This document shows, one piece after another, positions 47,887-58,100 of a stretch of DNA of 64,000 nucleotides. The translations under genes and the position numbers were made by a program. The DNA is from Triops longicaudatus (lineage: Eukaryota > Arthropoda > Branchiopoda > Notostraca > Triopsidae): contig JAGQDJ010000111.1 in NCBI GenBank assembly GCA_022885665.1, positions 1-64,000 on the forward strand, given 5' to 3'. The notes under the pieces are model-generated. The model was not told where the DNA came from. It searched no databases and saw nothing but the letters and a program-made list of their open reading frames with translations. The number at the start of each line of letters is the position of its first letter. The stretch's first letter is position 1.

Positions 47887-50800
47887 ATGACATCAAAAGA
47901 CGAGGTGGTGCCTAAAAAGGCAAAGTATGGTCAAATTGTTTGGGTGAAAAGGACTGGTGAAGATGCGGAAGGAGTTCCCTTCCCTTTATGCAAATTGACT
48001 TGCGTTATCGGTCGTAGCGAAGATGCTGACATTCGTTTCCAGCTGGCTTCTGTTTCTTTGAAACACTGCATTATTAGCGTAGACCCTGATACTGAACATG
48101 TAAGTAACTTTCCATCAAACCGTCAAAGCTTGAGTCGCACATTGATGGAAAAATGTAAATATTTATTACTTTAGGCTAGCCTGGAAACTTTTGCCACCAT
48201 CATTCCCAGTTACCTGAATGAAAATCCCTTGGAACGGAATAGCAAAGTCACATTAAAACATGGAGATGTCATCTCAGTGGCAAATCGGCGTTTCCGATTT
48301 GAGTATCTTCCTCCCAATTTCACGCCCAAACAAGTGTCTGTTGCGTCAACACCAGTGGTGACTCAAGAAGCCCCCAAAACCCCGGAACCAGCGTCTCGCA
48401 GTACTGAAATCTCTTCTACACCTTCGACTTCTGAAAATCTATCCAACAAAGTCGTAAAAATCTTCACACCTGTGGCGAAACCCCCGATAACTGGCATTCT
48501 GCGGAGACGCAGTTCCATAACACCTGCACTGCCCAGCGAGACCATAGAAAATACCATTGTTGGTAGTACCCCCAATGCTAACGCGTCTGCCACTAAGGCG
48601 GATATTGTAAATTCTGACCCACCAGTTTCCACCAGTCTGAAGGAGCAGTCAGCATCTGAAGATGGTAACCAACAACCAGAAGCTAAAGAATCGCAAAGTC
48701 TCAGTACTCCCGCTCTGAAACGGGTCTCTTTTGGACCGTATTTGAGCCCAGAGCAATATGACAGCAAACTTCCGCCGGTAACGCCCGTGAAACGGGGTGC
48801 AACGCCCTCTAGAGCAAGTTTGGCGCGCAGTAAACTGGCATCAACTGCGGAACCTGTCATAGAAGAAGTAAATTTATTTTTATTTACTTATAAAATTACC
48901 ACAATACTTTATCTGTTTTTTAGTTCTTTCGTTCTGTTTGTTTATTATTATTTTTTTTTACATTTACAGACGTGAGCTAAATTTATGACCGTTTAGTTAT
49001 CTAGGCTTTGTAAATGTAAGATTGAATTAAATAGATTCACTTAAATATTTTCACCTAGGATGAAAGAGAAGACGCCCCAGATAGTATAAATCCAGAAGAC
49101 GTAGCAAACGATTCACAGTCGACAGCGGAGGAACCGGAAGTAGAAGAAGAAATGGAGTCGGATTTGCTGAACACTACTTTAGACAGTGGTTCGTCTGATA
49201 TTTTGAACGTTTCCGAGGAGATAGACACATCGTCAACCGAAAAGGACCTCGTGAGTGATGTCAATTCTCCAGCTTCGTCAAAAACAGAGGAGAGTGGAAA
49301 CCCGGTGAACGAAGTTTCTGCTAAAGATGATAACGAAAAAGCTGACTTGTCCCTTTCACAAGCAGTAATGGATTTATTTTAAATATTATTTTAATTTTTA
49401 AATAATTTAGGTATCCTCAGTTTTACTCGCATGCAAAAATAATTTTCCAGTGAATACTAACCATTGATATACTCATAATATACTCGTAGCCAGTGTAACT
49501 AGCAATCAAAACTTCATTTCGCTTGTTCTCTAACGATACCTTTATTTCTTTCGTTTCTTTTTTCGTCCTTCTAGCATTATTATTGTGTTAGTTTTTTTTC
49601 CTTTCATTTGTTTGTAACAAAAACCTTGTATGTTAAATTTTATACTGTTATTATCCAACGATTTTTCCCTTTTTTTCTAGAATTTACGCTTAAGTGAATT
49701 GTGACATTTAAAGTTTCTGAAGTCAGTTACAGTATTTAAAAATACTTCTCTTTGCAGGACCTCTCACCAGTTGAGGATTCAAGTATGCTCAGCAGCTCCA
49801 GTCTTCTCCTGTCACCCAAAGAGAAGTCTCCAGTTCAGAAAGCATCGCCGATTTCCAGTCCGGAACCCCAGATTAAACTCCACATAGAATCAGATTCACC
49901 CATCAACCCAGTTCAAATTGACGAATCGTTAGAGAATGCGGAAGCTGAACAATCTCCAAATAATCTAGCCACTGAAGAATCGTCAGAAAATATGGCTGAT
50001 GAGGAACCGTCACAAGACCCGGCAGTAATCGACGAGCCTGTTCAAGAAGACTTGGTTTCGAAAGAATCTGCCGATGTGGAAACGACACAGGGTGATCTTT
50101 TCAATGAAAGTGACAAGGAGGCGGTTAATGAGTCGACTTTGGACAACGACACCATTCCTTCCCCTGCGGGTGCAGAAGAAGAAGTTTACCCTAATTCGGA
50201 CTCAGAATCGACCGAGATTATCTTCATAGCCGAAGACGAACCATTACCCAAACCGCGCGAAGTTTCGCTCGTTGCTCTGGAAACTTCAGAAACCCCCGAA
50301 GCAGAAGTTTCTCAAGAGAAGGTAGAATTAGAAACGTCGAATCAGATAAACCCTGAGCCAATAAAAGAAAACTTACCGCAAGAAACGACACAAATGGCAG
50401 ATCCAGCTGTTATTTCCGTCGCATCCGCAGATACCTCGGAAGTTCCTAATGCCGAAGATTCCGAAACACCAATGGATGTAGATGCAACTCGTGAGGCTAC
50501 CCCCGGCTCGGGAAAAGAAAGTTCGACTAAAAAAAGTAACCTGGTCGAAGAAAATATTACCGAAGCCACACCCGAAAATTCCGAAGCACCACAGCTTCTG
50601 GTCGACCCTGAGCCGGAAGTAGCGGCTGAAGAAAGTCCACAGGAGGTGGAGGCAACAACAGAGACCGTCCCGGAAGCCGTGCCAGTGGATGAACCTACTG
50701 AGGGGGAAAAAGCTGGTGAGGATGTGTCAACCCAGCCATCGGGTCTTCCTACCGAGAATAGCCGCACACCTACTGAAGCCGGAAATCACGTTAACCTATC

Positions 50801-52814
50801 AAATAAGAAACAGAAGAATCGACGCAAGACACCGCACGAAGTTAAAGCAATCTCACCCGTGCTAGAAGGCGTGGCTGAGCTGTTTAACACGCCCCTCTCT
50901 GCCAAGACAGTGCAAAGGCGGCGCCTTAATTTGAACGAAAGCACGGAAGCTGAAAAATCACCTTTCCGGCGTAGCCGTCGTATTGTGGAACACAGCACGC
51001 CTAAGCAGGCTGTAGTAGCCGTGCGACGTTTGACAGATGAACAAGTTTCAGCCATTCAAACCGAGTTGAGAACACCAACACGCGGCAAACCACGAGCTGC
51101 AAAAATCGTAGCCTTGGCGGACTTGACGCCACAAACCCCAAAATCGTCTACTGGTCGGTCACGGAAAAAGGTAAAGTCCGAGAAAGTGCAAGAGAACAAC
51201 GAAGAAAACAAACAAGGTGCTGATGAAGTAGGCAAGGCAGAAGAAAACGTGGAAGAGGGAGCGAAACCTAAAAAACGCGGTCGTACGCGAAAAGTCAGCG
51301 AGACTTCCACCGAACAGGACGCTGAAAGACAACCGGCTAAGCGAGTGAAAAAGACAGTAGCTGTTGTCGTTGTTCCGGTAAAGGTCCCGAAGATAGAAGA
51401 TAAACACCAAGAAAAGGAGGAAAAAAAGGACGGTGCAGATGAAGAGGTGAAGGAGACAAGCAAAGGAAAGAAGGCCGGTCGCGGAAGCCAAAGGAAAACG
51501 ACGAAGGAGTCTGAAGGAAACGAAGTTCCGGTGACGAAAGGTAAAGGGGCTGCGAAGAAACCCGCGAAGAAAGACGAAGACGACGAGAAAATTGCGGAAC
51601 CTGAAGAGGCTGCATCGAAAGGCAGGGCTAAACGAGCTATCAAAAAAGACGCTAAAGAGGATGCAGATTTGGAACATGAAGAACCTGCCCCCAAAACGCG
51701 GGGAAACCGAAAAACAAAGAAAATTGAAGATAAAGAAGAGGAGGAAACGGCAGAAGTTGAAAAGCCTGCGCCGAAATCACGGGCGAAGCGAGGGGCGAAG
51801 AAAGAAGATGTTCTAGAAGAGATCGAGGTCGCAGAAGCTGAGAAACTTGTGTCTAAACCACGAGCGAAGCGGGGTGCAAAGCAAGAAGATGTTCAAGAAG
51901 AGGCTGAGATTGCAGATGAAAAACCCGCACCGAAATCACGAGCCAAGCGGGGTGCAAAGCAAGATGTTCAAGAAGAGGTAGAGGTTGCAGGAGATGAAAA
52001 ACCCGCACCGAAATCACGGGTCAAGCGGGGTTCAAAGCAAGAAGATGCGCAAGAAGAGGCAGAGGTTGCAGAAGATGAAAAACCCGCTCCGAAATCACGG
52101 GCCAAGCGGGGTTCAAAGCAAGAAGATGCTCAAGAAGAGGCAGAGGTTGCAGGAGATTTAAAACCCGCACCAAAATCAGGGGCCAAGCGGGGAGCGAAGA
52201 AAAAAGTTGTTGAAGAAGAAGTAGAACCTTCGGAAGATGAAAAGCCTGCTTCAAGATCAAGGGCGAAACGAAGTGCGAATAAAGATGTCCCAGAAGTAGA
52301 GGTGAATGTGTCCGCACCTAAAAGAGGGCGCAATCTTCCTCAGAAGACTACAGAGACACCTAGTGAGTCCCCTTCTAAGTCTTCACCGAGACGTGGTAAA
52401 GGTGCAAAAGCGAAGGGTACCACCAAGAATGGAAAGGAAGAAGAGGCTGAGATTGTTGGTGAAGAAGCTTCCTTGAAAGAGAAACCGACGCGTGGTACAC
52501 GAAGGAAGGTAAAAGCTGAAGAGATTGAGGAGGAAGAAATGAATGCGTCGTCAACGAAGCAGAATAAAGCACCGAGTACAAAAGGTACGAAGAAGAATGG
52601 GAAGGCAAAAAGTGAAGAAGCAGTTGGATTAGATGATGTAGAAATGGCGCATCAGCATAAAGGGCACGCGTCACACTTGCACGAAGAAAAACTGCGAAGT
52701 TTGGAGGATTCGGTAAGCAGTCCGCGTCGAGTAGGAACGCGCCGTAAGGTGCAGTTTGGAAGTCCCGAGGAAGAAAGATCGGCACCTAAAAGAGCAACGC
52801 GTTCTCGTAAGTAG
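47887..52814 (+). CDS. MKI67: Ki-67 (MKI67) homologue: FHA domain, PP1-docking motif, basic repeats
   Basis: Four exons make 1422 aa: 47887-48099, 48175-48867, 49059-49364 and 49758-52814. Residues 15 to about 110 form a forkhead-associated domain with the VIGRSEDADIRFQ and KHC core and LKHGDVISVANRRFRFEY end, in the same order and spacing as Ki-67. At 254-257 RVSF is followed by LPPVTPVKRGATPSR, the Ki-67/Repo-Man signature that recruits protein phosphatase 1 gamma. Ki-67 coats mitotic chromosomes and keeps them apart. The third and fourth exons are strongly acidic, then basic. The vertebrate 122-residue repeats are absent. Instead about nine copies of a 23-27-residue unit (KPAPKSRAKRGAKQEDVQEE type) lie near residues 1020-1250. 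A second KVQF at 1401-1404 and a basic KRATRSRK tail close the protein. A poly(A) signal AATAAA is at 52981. Confidence 0.9.
51597..52295 (+). repeat. In-frame tandem repeat in the Ki-67 homologue, about nine copies
   Basis: A unit of about 70-80 bases encodes KPAPKSRAKRGAKQ followed by EDVQEEAEVAEDE-like acidic residues. Central copies (51890-52190) are nearly identical and outer copies diverge, as expected of recent expansion from the middle. Each unit alternates a basic half and an acidic half. Confidence 0.85.
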
Positions 52815-53204
52815 AAAACTTGAAGGGTATTTTATGTGTGGAACGACTCTATTTTTATTTCTGTTTCAAGTGTGAGAGTGTTCATTATTCTGTGCGCCAC
52901 ATTAACTTGTGATTTTTCCTCTCTGAATGATAGGGTAAATGAAGTTGTTCATTTATTGTGTGGTAATTCGATAAAAAGGAAATAAAGTTTCGGATTTTAC
53001 ATAAAATTGTATTACTGAAAAACTATTCGATTTAGTTTGCAAAAACTTTCCAAATTAATTGACTTGCCTGGACAAAATTACTAACTGAAAGAAATCTAGA
53101 AATAATCATAGAACAGCCGTAGTCATCATCTATAAAAAGCGGCATAGGTAACACACTACTGTATATGACTTGTATAACTTAAATATTCATGATTGTCTCT
53201 TGCA

Positions 53205-53275
53205 AGTATTGTACCCAAGCGGTCTTAGTCACGGACTTGGGATCGTAAGGTTGTTGGTTGAATTCCCGGTCTGTT
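53205..53275 (+). mobile_element. tRNA-Leu-like SINE head (copy 1)
   Basis: Contains CCCAAGCGGTCTTAGT, similar to a tRNA-Leu A box, and 30 bases later GGTTGAATTCCC, a degenerate B box. It aligns with the better-preserved copy at 53750-53832, and both are preceded by a related 90-base segment. The stems do not pair well enough for a functional tRNA. Confidence 0.45.
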
Positions 53276-53290
53276 AGGTTGAATTTTTTG

Positions 53291-53308
53291 CGGGGGGGGG
53301 GGGGGGGN
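53291..53308. other. Poly-G run with an undetermined base
   Basis: A run of about 16 G ends in an N at 53308, the only ambiguous base I noticed. It is probably a sequencing or assembly break, so length and continuity here are unreliable. Confidence 0.9.
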
Positions 53309-53749
53309 CATTGAAAGGGGACTTGCGCATTGAAATGGACTTGGCTAAAGTCTCTAAGAACAGCACAAAAACTTATAAAAAACGAAATCCGACTGCAAGA
53401 AAACATAGCGAATGTGGCAGGCAAATTGCTCAGCGGCGTCGTAAAGTAATGCGGAATAAACAGCGTAAAACTGGAGCACTGTTGCTTTGTCAATAGCTCG
53501 GCGAACCGACTTTGGGCACATTTTAATTGTACACGTCATCAAAATAAATAATAATGGTTTACTTTCCTGTAAATATATAAAACGAAATAAAACCTGTACA
53601 AAATACTATAAGGTATAGTATTTTATTTCGAACAAACTTCTTGTCAGAAAGAGGACAATAAATAATCAAAGAACAGTACTAGTTGTCATTTGTGTCAAGT
53701 CATATAAGTAACATACCATAGGTATATTTTCTATTGCAAACAGCAAATC

Positions 53750-53832
53750 GAAAATGCGTGTCATGGCCAAGCGGTTTAAGTCCTGAACTTATGATTGTGA
53801 GGTCGTGGGTTCGATTCTCCATGCCTGCTGTT
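53750..53832 (+). mobile_element. tRNA-Leu-like SINE head (copy 2)
   Basis: Contains TGGCCAAGCGGTTTAAGT, a good tRNA-Leu/Ser A box, and GGTTCGATTCT, a good B box, spaced as in a tRNA with a long variable arm. The acceptor stem halves do not pair well and the sequence continues without a terminator, so a tRNA-derived SINE is more likely than a working tRNA gene. Confidence 0.5.
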
Positions 53833-54091
53833 TGGTTTTTCGAGGAAAAGATACCAACGGCCTATGCTTCTTATGGTACTTGCGATATTCCTAGTAAAAA
53901 GGGTTTGCCAAGAGTACTACTGGAAACAGCATGGGACACTAGGAGAGCGGATGGGAAAGGGTTGAACGAGACCTCGGAAATCATGATGCTGGCATCGTGC
54001 ATTGCACTTTTTCCCATGTTATTCCTTATGGGATTTCAAAATTTTTTGCTACTGAGACGCCCTCAGGGCATAATTTCACATTCAAGCTCAT

Positions 54092-54345
54092 TTTTTTTCG
54101 CTTATTTCAAGGGCTAGCGCAATAATTCTCACAGATTCGGAATCCTCGCGCGGAGGTGAATAATTTTCAAAGCTAATTTGCATATTCCAAACATTCGGTT
54201 AATTGGAGTACGTAATTTTCTCGCTTATTTGAAGGGCTAACGCAATAATTCTTGCAGATTCTGAATGCTACCATAGAGGGAACAATTTCAATACCTCAAT
54301 TCGTTAAAAATTTCGATTAATTAGGGTACGAGATGATGGTCATCT
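54092..54345. repeat. Diverged tandem duplication of about 125 bases
   Basis: Two copies each run TCGCTTATTT-AAGGGCTA-CGCAATAATTCT and end GGTTAATTGGAGTACG or GATTAATTAGGGTACG. They differ at roughly a quarter of positions. Part of the repeat-rich block. Confidence 0.65.
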
Positions 54346-54474
54346 TTGTCCATATTTGAATACTATTATAAGCCATTACTATACCATTATACCATTATTA
54401 GCAGTTAAGCCCGTAATCAGGGGCGTCGCGTGGGTGTTTTAATTAGGGACGGAGCCCTTAATCTTATCTATCGT

Positions 54475-54725
54475 ACTTGACGATTTTGCCGATTATATTT
54501 ATGATACGTTTTTATGGAATCGGCTTTTTACTAGTTATTGGGGCTTGGTGCACCCCCACCCACCTCCTCGTGACTCCCCTGAGTTTGCATACTGAGCTCG
54601 GTTACTCATTTCAGTCACATTCATGGGCGTCGCGAAGGGGGGTTGAGGGGTGCACCAACCCACAATAATTGGTCAAAAGCCGATTACGTAAAAACGTATC
54701 ATAACTAGAGTCGGCAATTTCAGTC
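54475..54725. repeat. Imperfect inverted repeat (MITE-like hairpin), arms of about 80 bases
   Basis: The left arm (about 54478-54560) and the reverse complement of the right arm (about 54640-54722) share ATGATACGTTTTTA, AATCGGCTTTT and TTGGTGCACCCC with roughly 75-80% identity. GGGCGTCGCG occurs beside both arms (54422 and 54627). There is no coding content. The structure suggests a non-autonomous DNA transposon. Confidence 0.6.
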
Positions 54726-55182
54726 GGTAAAATGAAGGGCTCTGGGGGCTCTAAAACCTCCTCGCGACATTCTTGATAGTAACATAGGCTTTCGAAATTA
54801 GTTGCCAGAAGACGGTAAGCAAGGGAGACCGTTAGCACCGAAATTGTTACCTCAAGTGAACAAATTGAAGACTTATCCTGAAAATAAATCAACAAACTTA
54901 AGTATTTGCATTAACGATGTATTGCTCAACACACCTCTCAATTTTTCGCAAGTTACTAAAGCATTCACAACAAAAAGGATATCAAATTTAGCACCACGAT
55001 TGGTGCGTATATACAAGAATGGAAATACACAGGATCACTCTGAAGAGTTCTTAGAAAAGCTCTTAAAAACCGTTTTGAATCTGAAAAAACTATACTTAGT
55101 GGAAGATAAAAAAACTTAAACAATAATTATAACAGTGGAACATTTACAAAAGGGTAACACCTTTTCTGACGAAGTACGCTTT

Positions 55183-58100
55183 TCACTCTCCTCCATCTTT
55201 TTTCAGCTCGTTATCCACTTCAGGGATTTCTCGGTGATCAAAGCAGTGTTGGAGGAACCTCTGCATAGATTTGTACGCGTGCATCCTTACACCACGAAAA
55301 GTCCCGTCCTCATCTGGATAAACTAACTGATTGAAAAGAACTCCAGACTTCATTAGGGAAGACGACAACGCCATGGCTTGATACGGCGGAATCTCCTGAT
55401 TCAGAGTACCATGGACCAACATCATTGATTTCGAAACCAAATTAGGCGCCCATGACGTCAAATCAGCCTCATTATACGAACGATAGCCTCCTCGCGCTCT
55501 CAAAGGACCCAATACTTGTTCTGCCACTTTCGCTTCTGTCAAATAATGAAATTAATTTTCTATTCAATCGATCTTCATCGATTCCCTTTTTCCAATCTAA
55601 AATAACGTACCTATACTCGTCCAAGACACAATGGGATCCTGAACAATAGCACAGCCCAACAGAGCGTCGTTATCTCTTGCTAAGGTCAACGCCGCTCCAA
55701 AACCCCCGTACCCTTTTCCGTACAACGCAATCTTGACGGGACTAACATACGGTAACGATTTCAATCCCCTAGTCGAAAAATCACTTACATGACACACCCG
55801 AAGTTAAAACAGGTTCACATTCTTACTTGATTGCCTCGACATAATCCAGTCCCTCTCCAATACCTGGCTTTGTCTGTATTGCGTGAAGGGTACTATAACC
55901 ATACCCTTCTGACCCCACTCCATCAATATACCCATAAAGAAAACCGTTGGAGGACGCCAGAATAGTTCCCATATCAAATTGCCACTCGTACGTCACTTGC
56001 TGACTCCCAGGACGTGTCAGCCTATTGCAAGTAAACAAAAGATGAAGAAAAACGTAAGACAGAGCAATATTGATCCGTCCAGATATACTTCACTTACGCC
56101 TGGATGATCAGAGGATAGTCGAGTAATTCATCTTCAAGCAATCCGGGTGGAAGGACAAGTTTGACAAAAACAGTTCGAGAGGCTGTGTTCCCTCCACCTA
56201 ACGTGTAATTCAGAAAGATGGATTTGGGGAAGGCTTTTTCCTTCAGAGCGTGAACCAGATCCAGATTATCCTCTAGCACCAGTTCTACCACGTTGGTCAA
56301 CGATGACCGTAGCGTTGTGTAAGGAACGTCCGGGCCCAGGCATTCGTGGACAAAATAATCCTGATTGGGACTGAAGTGCGCATTGGAAAATTGACACGTA
56401 GGATGACTAGATTGGCTCTCGGGTCTTGCCGGAAATGAGCAACTAAGGCAGACTGGTTGGTTTGTTTCTGAACGAATACTGGCCACTCGGTACAAATGCT
56501 GCTCCCCAGGTTTTGACAAAGGAGATGCCAGAAAGTATCTGAAATTATGAACAAGTTACTAACAAATTAAAAAAGAAAGGCAGGCAACGTATAAAAAACG
56601 AATTTGGTAAATATCTAAAGCACGGTAATCATATTTTACCATTTATTATTATTTTACGGTACTGGTTTGGCGTAATGTAAAGTCATAGTCCGAAATTATC
56701 ATGATTAATGAAAACTTTCTGTACGAGATTTCACTTTTTTTTATTTTCACTGTTAATTTTAAAGGTCAATAATGGACTCAAGATCGTTTTCCACACCCTT
56801 CTGTCAAAGACACTAATCTGGCAATTTTCGCGTCAAACTTACCAGTACCATGAAACCATGTAAGGAGAACTTAAATGAAATGTTGCATTATTCAGAAGAG
56901 CTTAGAACCACTCAAAGACTACCCGTAAAAATGTACAGAAATGTAATCGCATTATGGTAAAATATAAATACTTAAAAGTGTAAGTCGTACTGCCATTACA
57001 AATTTTATTTCTTTTAATAAAAATATATGGAAATGCTTACACGAGGTGCCGTTTTGTATCCCAGGATAATAACTTATGGACATGGAGGCTATGCGTGAGG
57101 GCAAAAGTTCTTCTTCGATCCAAGTCCGAGAAAACGATTTGGGGATATAATCCACGAGGTCCATCTCGCATGGGTTGAATACTAAGGAAAGCATTGGCTT
57201 GCGGAGCAAACAAAGGCGTTCGCGGAGAAACCCAGCCTTTGTTCACAACATTGTCAACCGTATGAATCTACGCCAATAAAACATCAATCAATCCCAGCTC
57301 CAGTTTCCTTTCCATTTCTCTCTGAACAGCTTTTTCCTTCCTTTTTTCTTTATCGCCACCCTGAAACTTACTGGGACGCAGCTCCATGCTCCAGCTTCCT
57401 CACACATGGAAATGACAGACAAGTTAAAGGATCGATTGGTGCACTGCATAGCGACGGTGTTAGGTCGCACCCAACCAGCCCACGATAAGTAAAACGACCT
57501 AATAAGTCATATTTCAAAACAAAGTTCTTCGAAATGCAAAACCCATGCTCCACATTTCAATCCGAAAGAAATTTTAAAGCCATTTCATACAAATTCATGA
57601 ATTACAAACTACACATTTAAATCCCGCCAGAGTTTAAGTTAGTATGTTTTCACTCCCGACTTCAGGAACTTCAACTGCTGAGCAAACAACAAAATAAAAA
57701 GGAAAAAAGAAAAAAAAACTTACGAGAAAATCAGGAAAAGAATGCTTACTCATTAAGGAGGATGAAAGGAGGAGTCAATCTCGCTAATTTAGGTTCATCT
57801 CCCAAAGCCGCTAAATCCACCACCCAAATACTAACAGTGGGAATGTCGGATTCCGCCTGGAATTATATCTTTAATTTGACCGCAGCTATTCCAACAAACA
57901 AAAGGTTTTTACCGTCGGGTAGCGGTAGTTGAGTAGAGTAGGAGTTACTTCGCCATACACCGGCAGCTGTAATTCCGGCACCAAAGTATCATTGAAACTG
58001 GCGAAGGCGAGTTTCGTACCCGTGGGCGAGAACCATATCGCATGTTCGGGGAAAACGTCTTCAGAAAAAAAAAGAAGAAATTAAACCAGCTTTATTTTCC

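Larger units (their letters stand above)
52815..55182. other. Repeat-rich spacer between Ki-67 and the DPP-like gene
   Basis: Starts with the Ki-67 3' UTR (poly(A) signal at 52981). It then carries two tRNA-like SINE heads, a G run with an undetermined base, a tandem and an inverted repeat. A 105-codon plus-strand open frame lies at 54802-55119 (contains VNKLKTYPENKSTNLSICIN); I do not recognise it and no start or splice context supports it strongly. Confidence 0.6.

Noticed and set aside
50342..51694. Long minus-strand open frames opposite the Ki-67 last exon
   Set aside because: They mirror the repetitive, stop-poor composition of the plus-strand coding exon and give Ser/Phe/Leu-rich sequence with no domain.
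53750..53832. Functional tRNA-Leu gene
   Set aside because: The A and B boxes are good, but the acceptor and T stems pair poorly and a related degenerate copy lies 550 bases away, so a SINE head is the better call.
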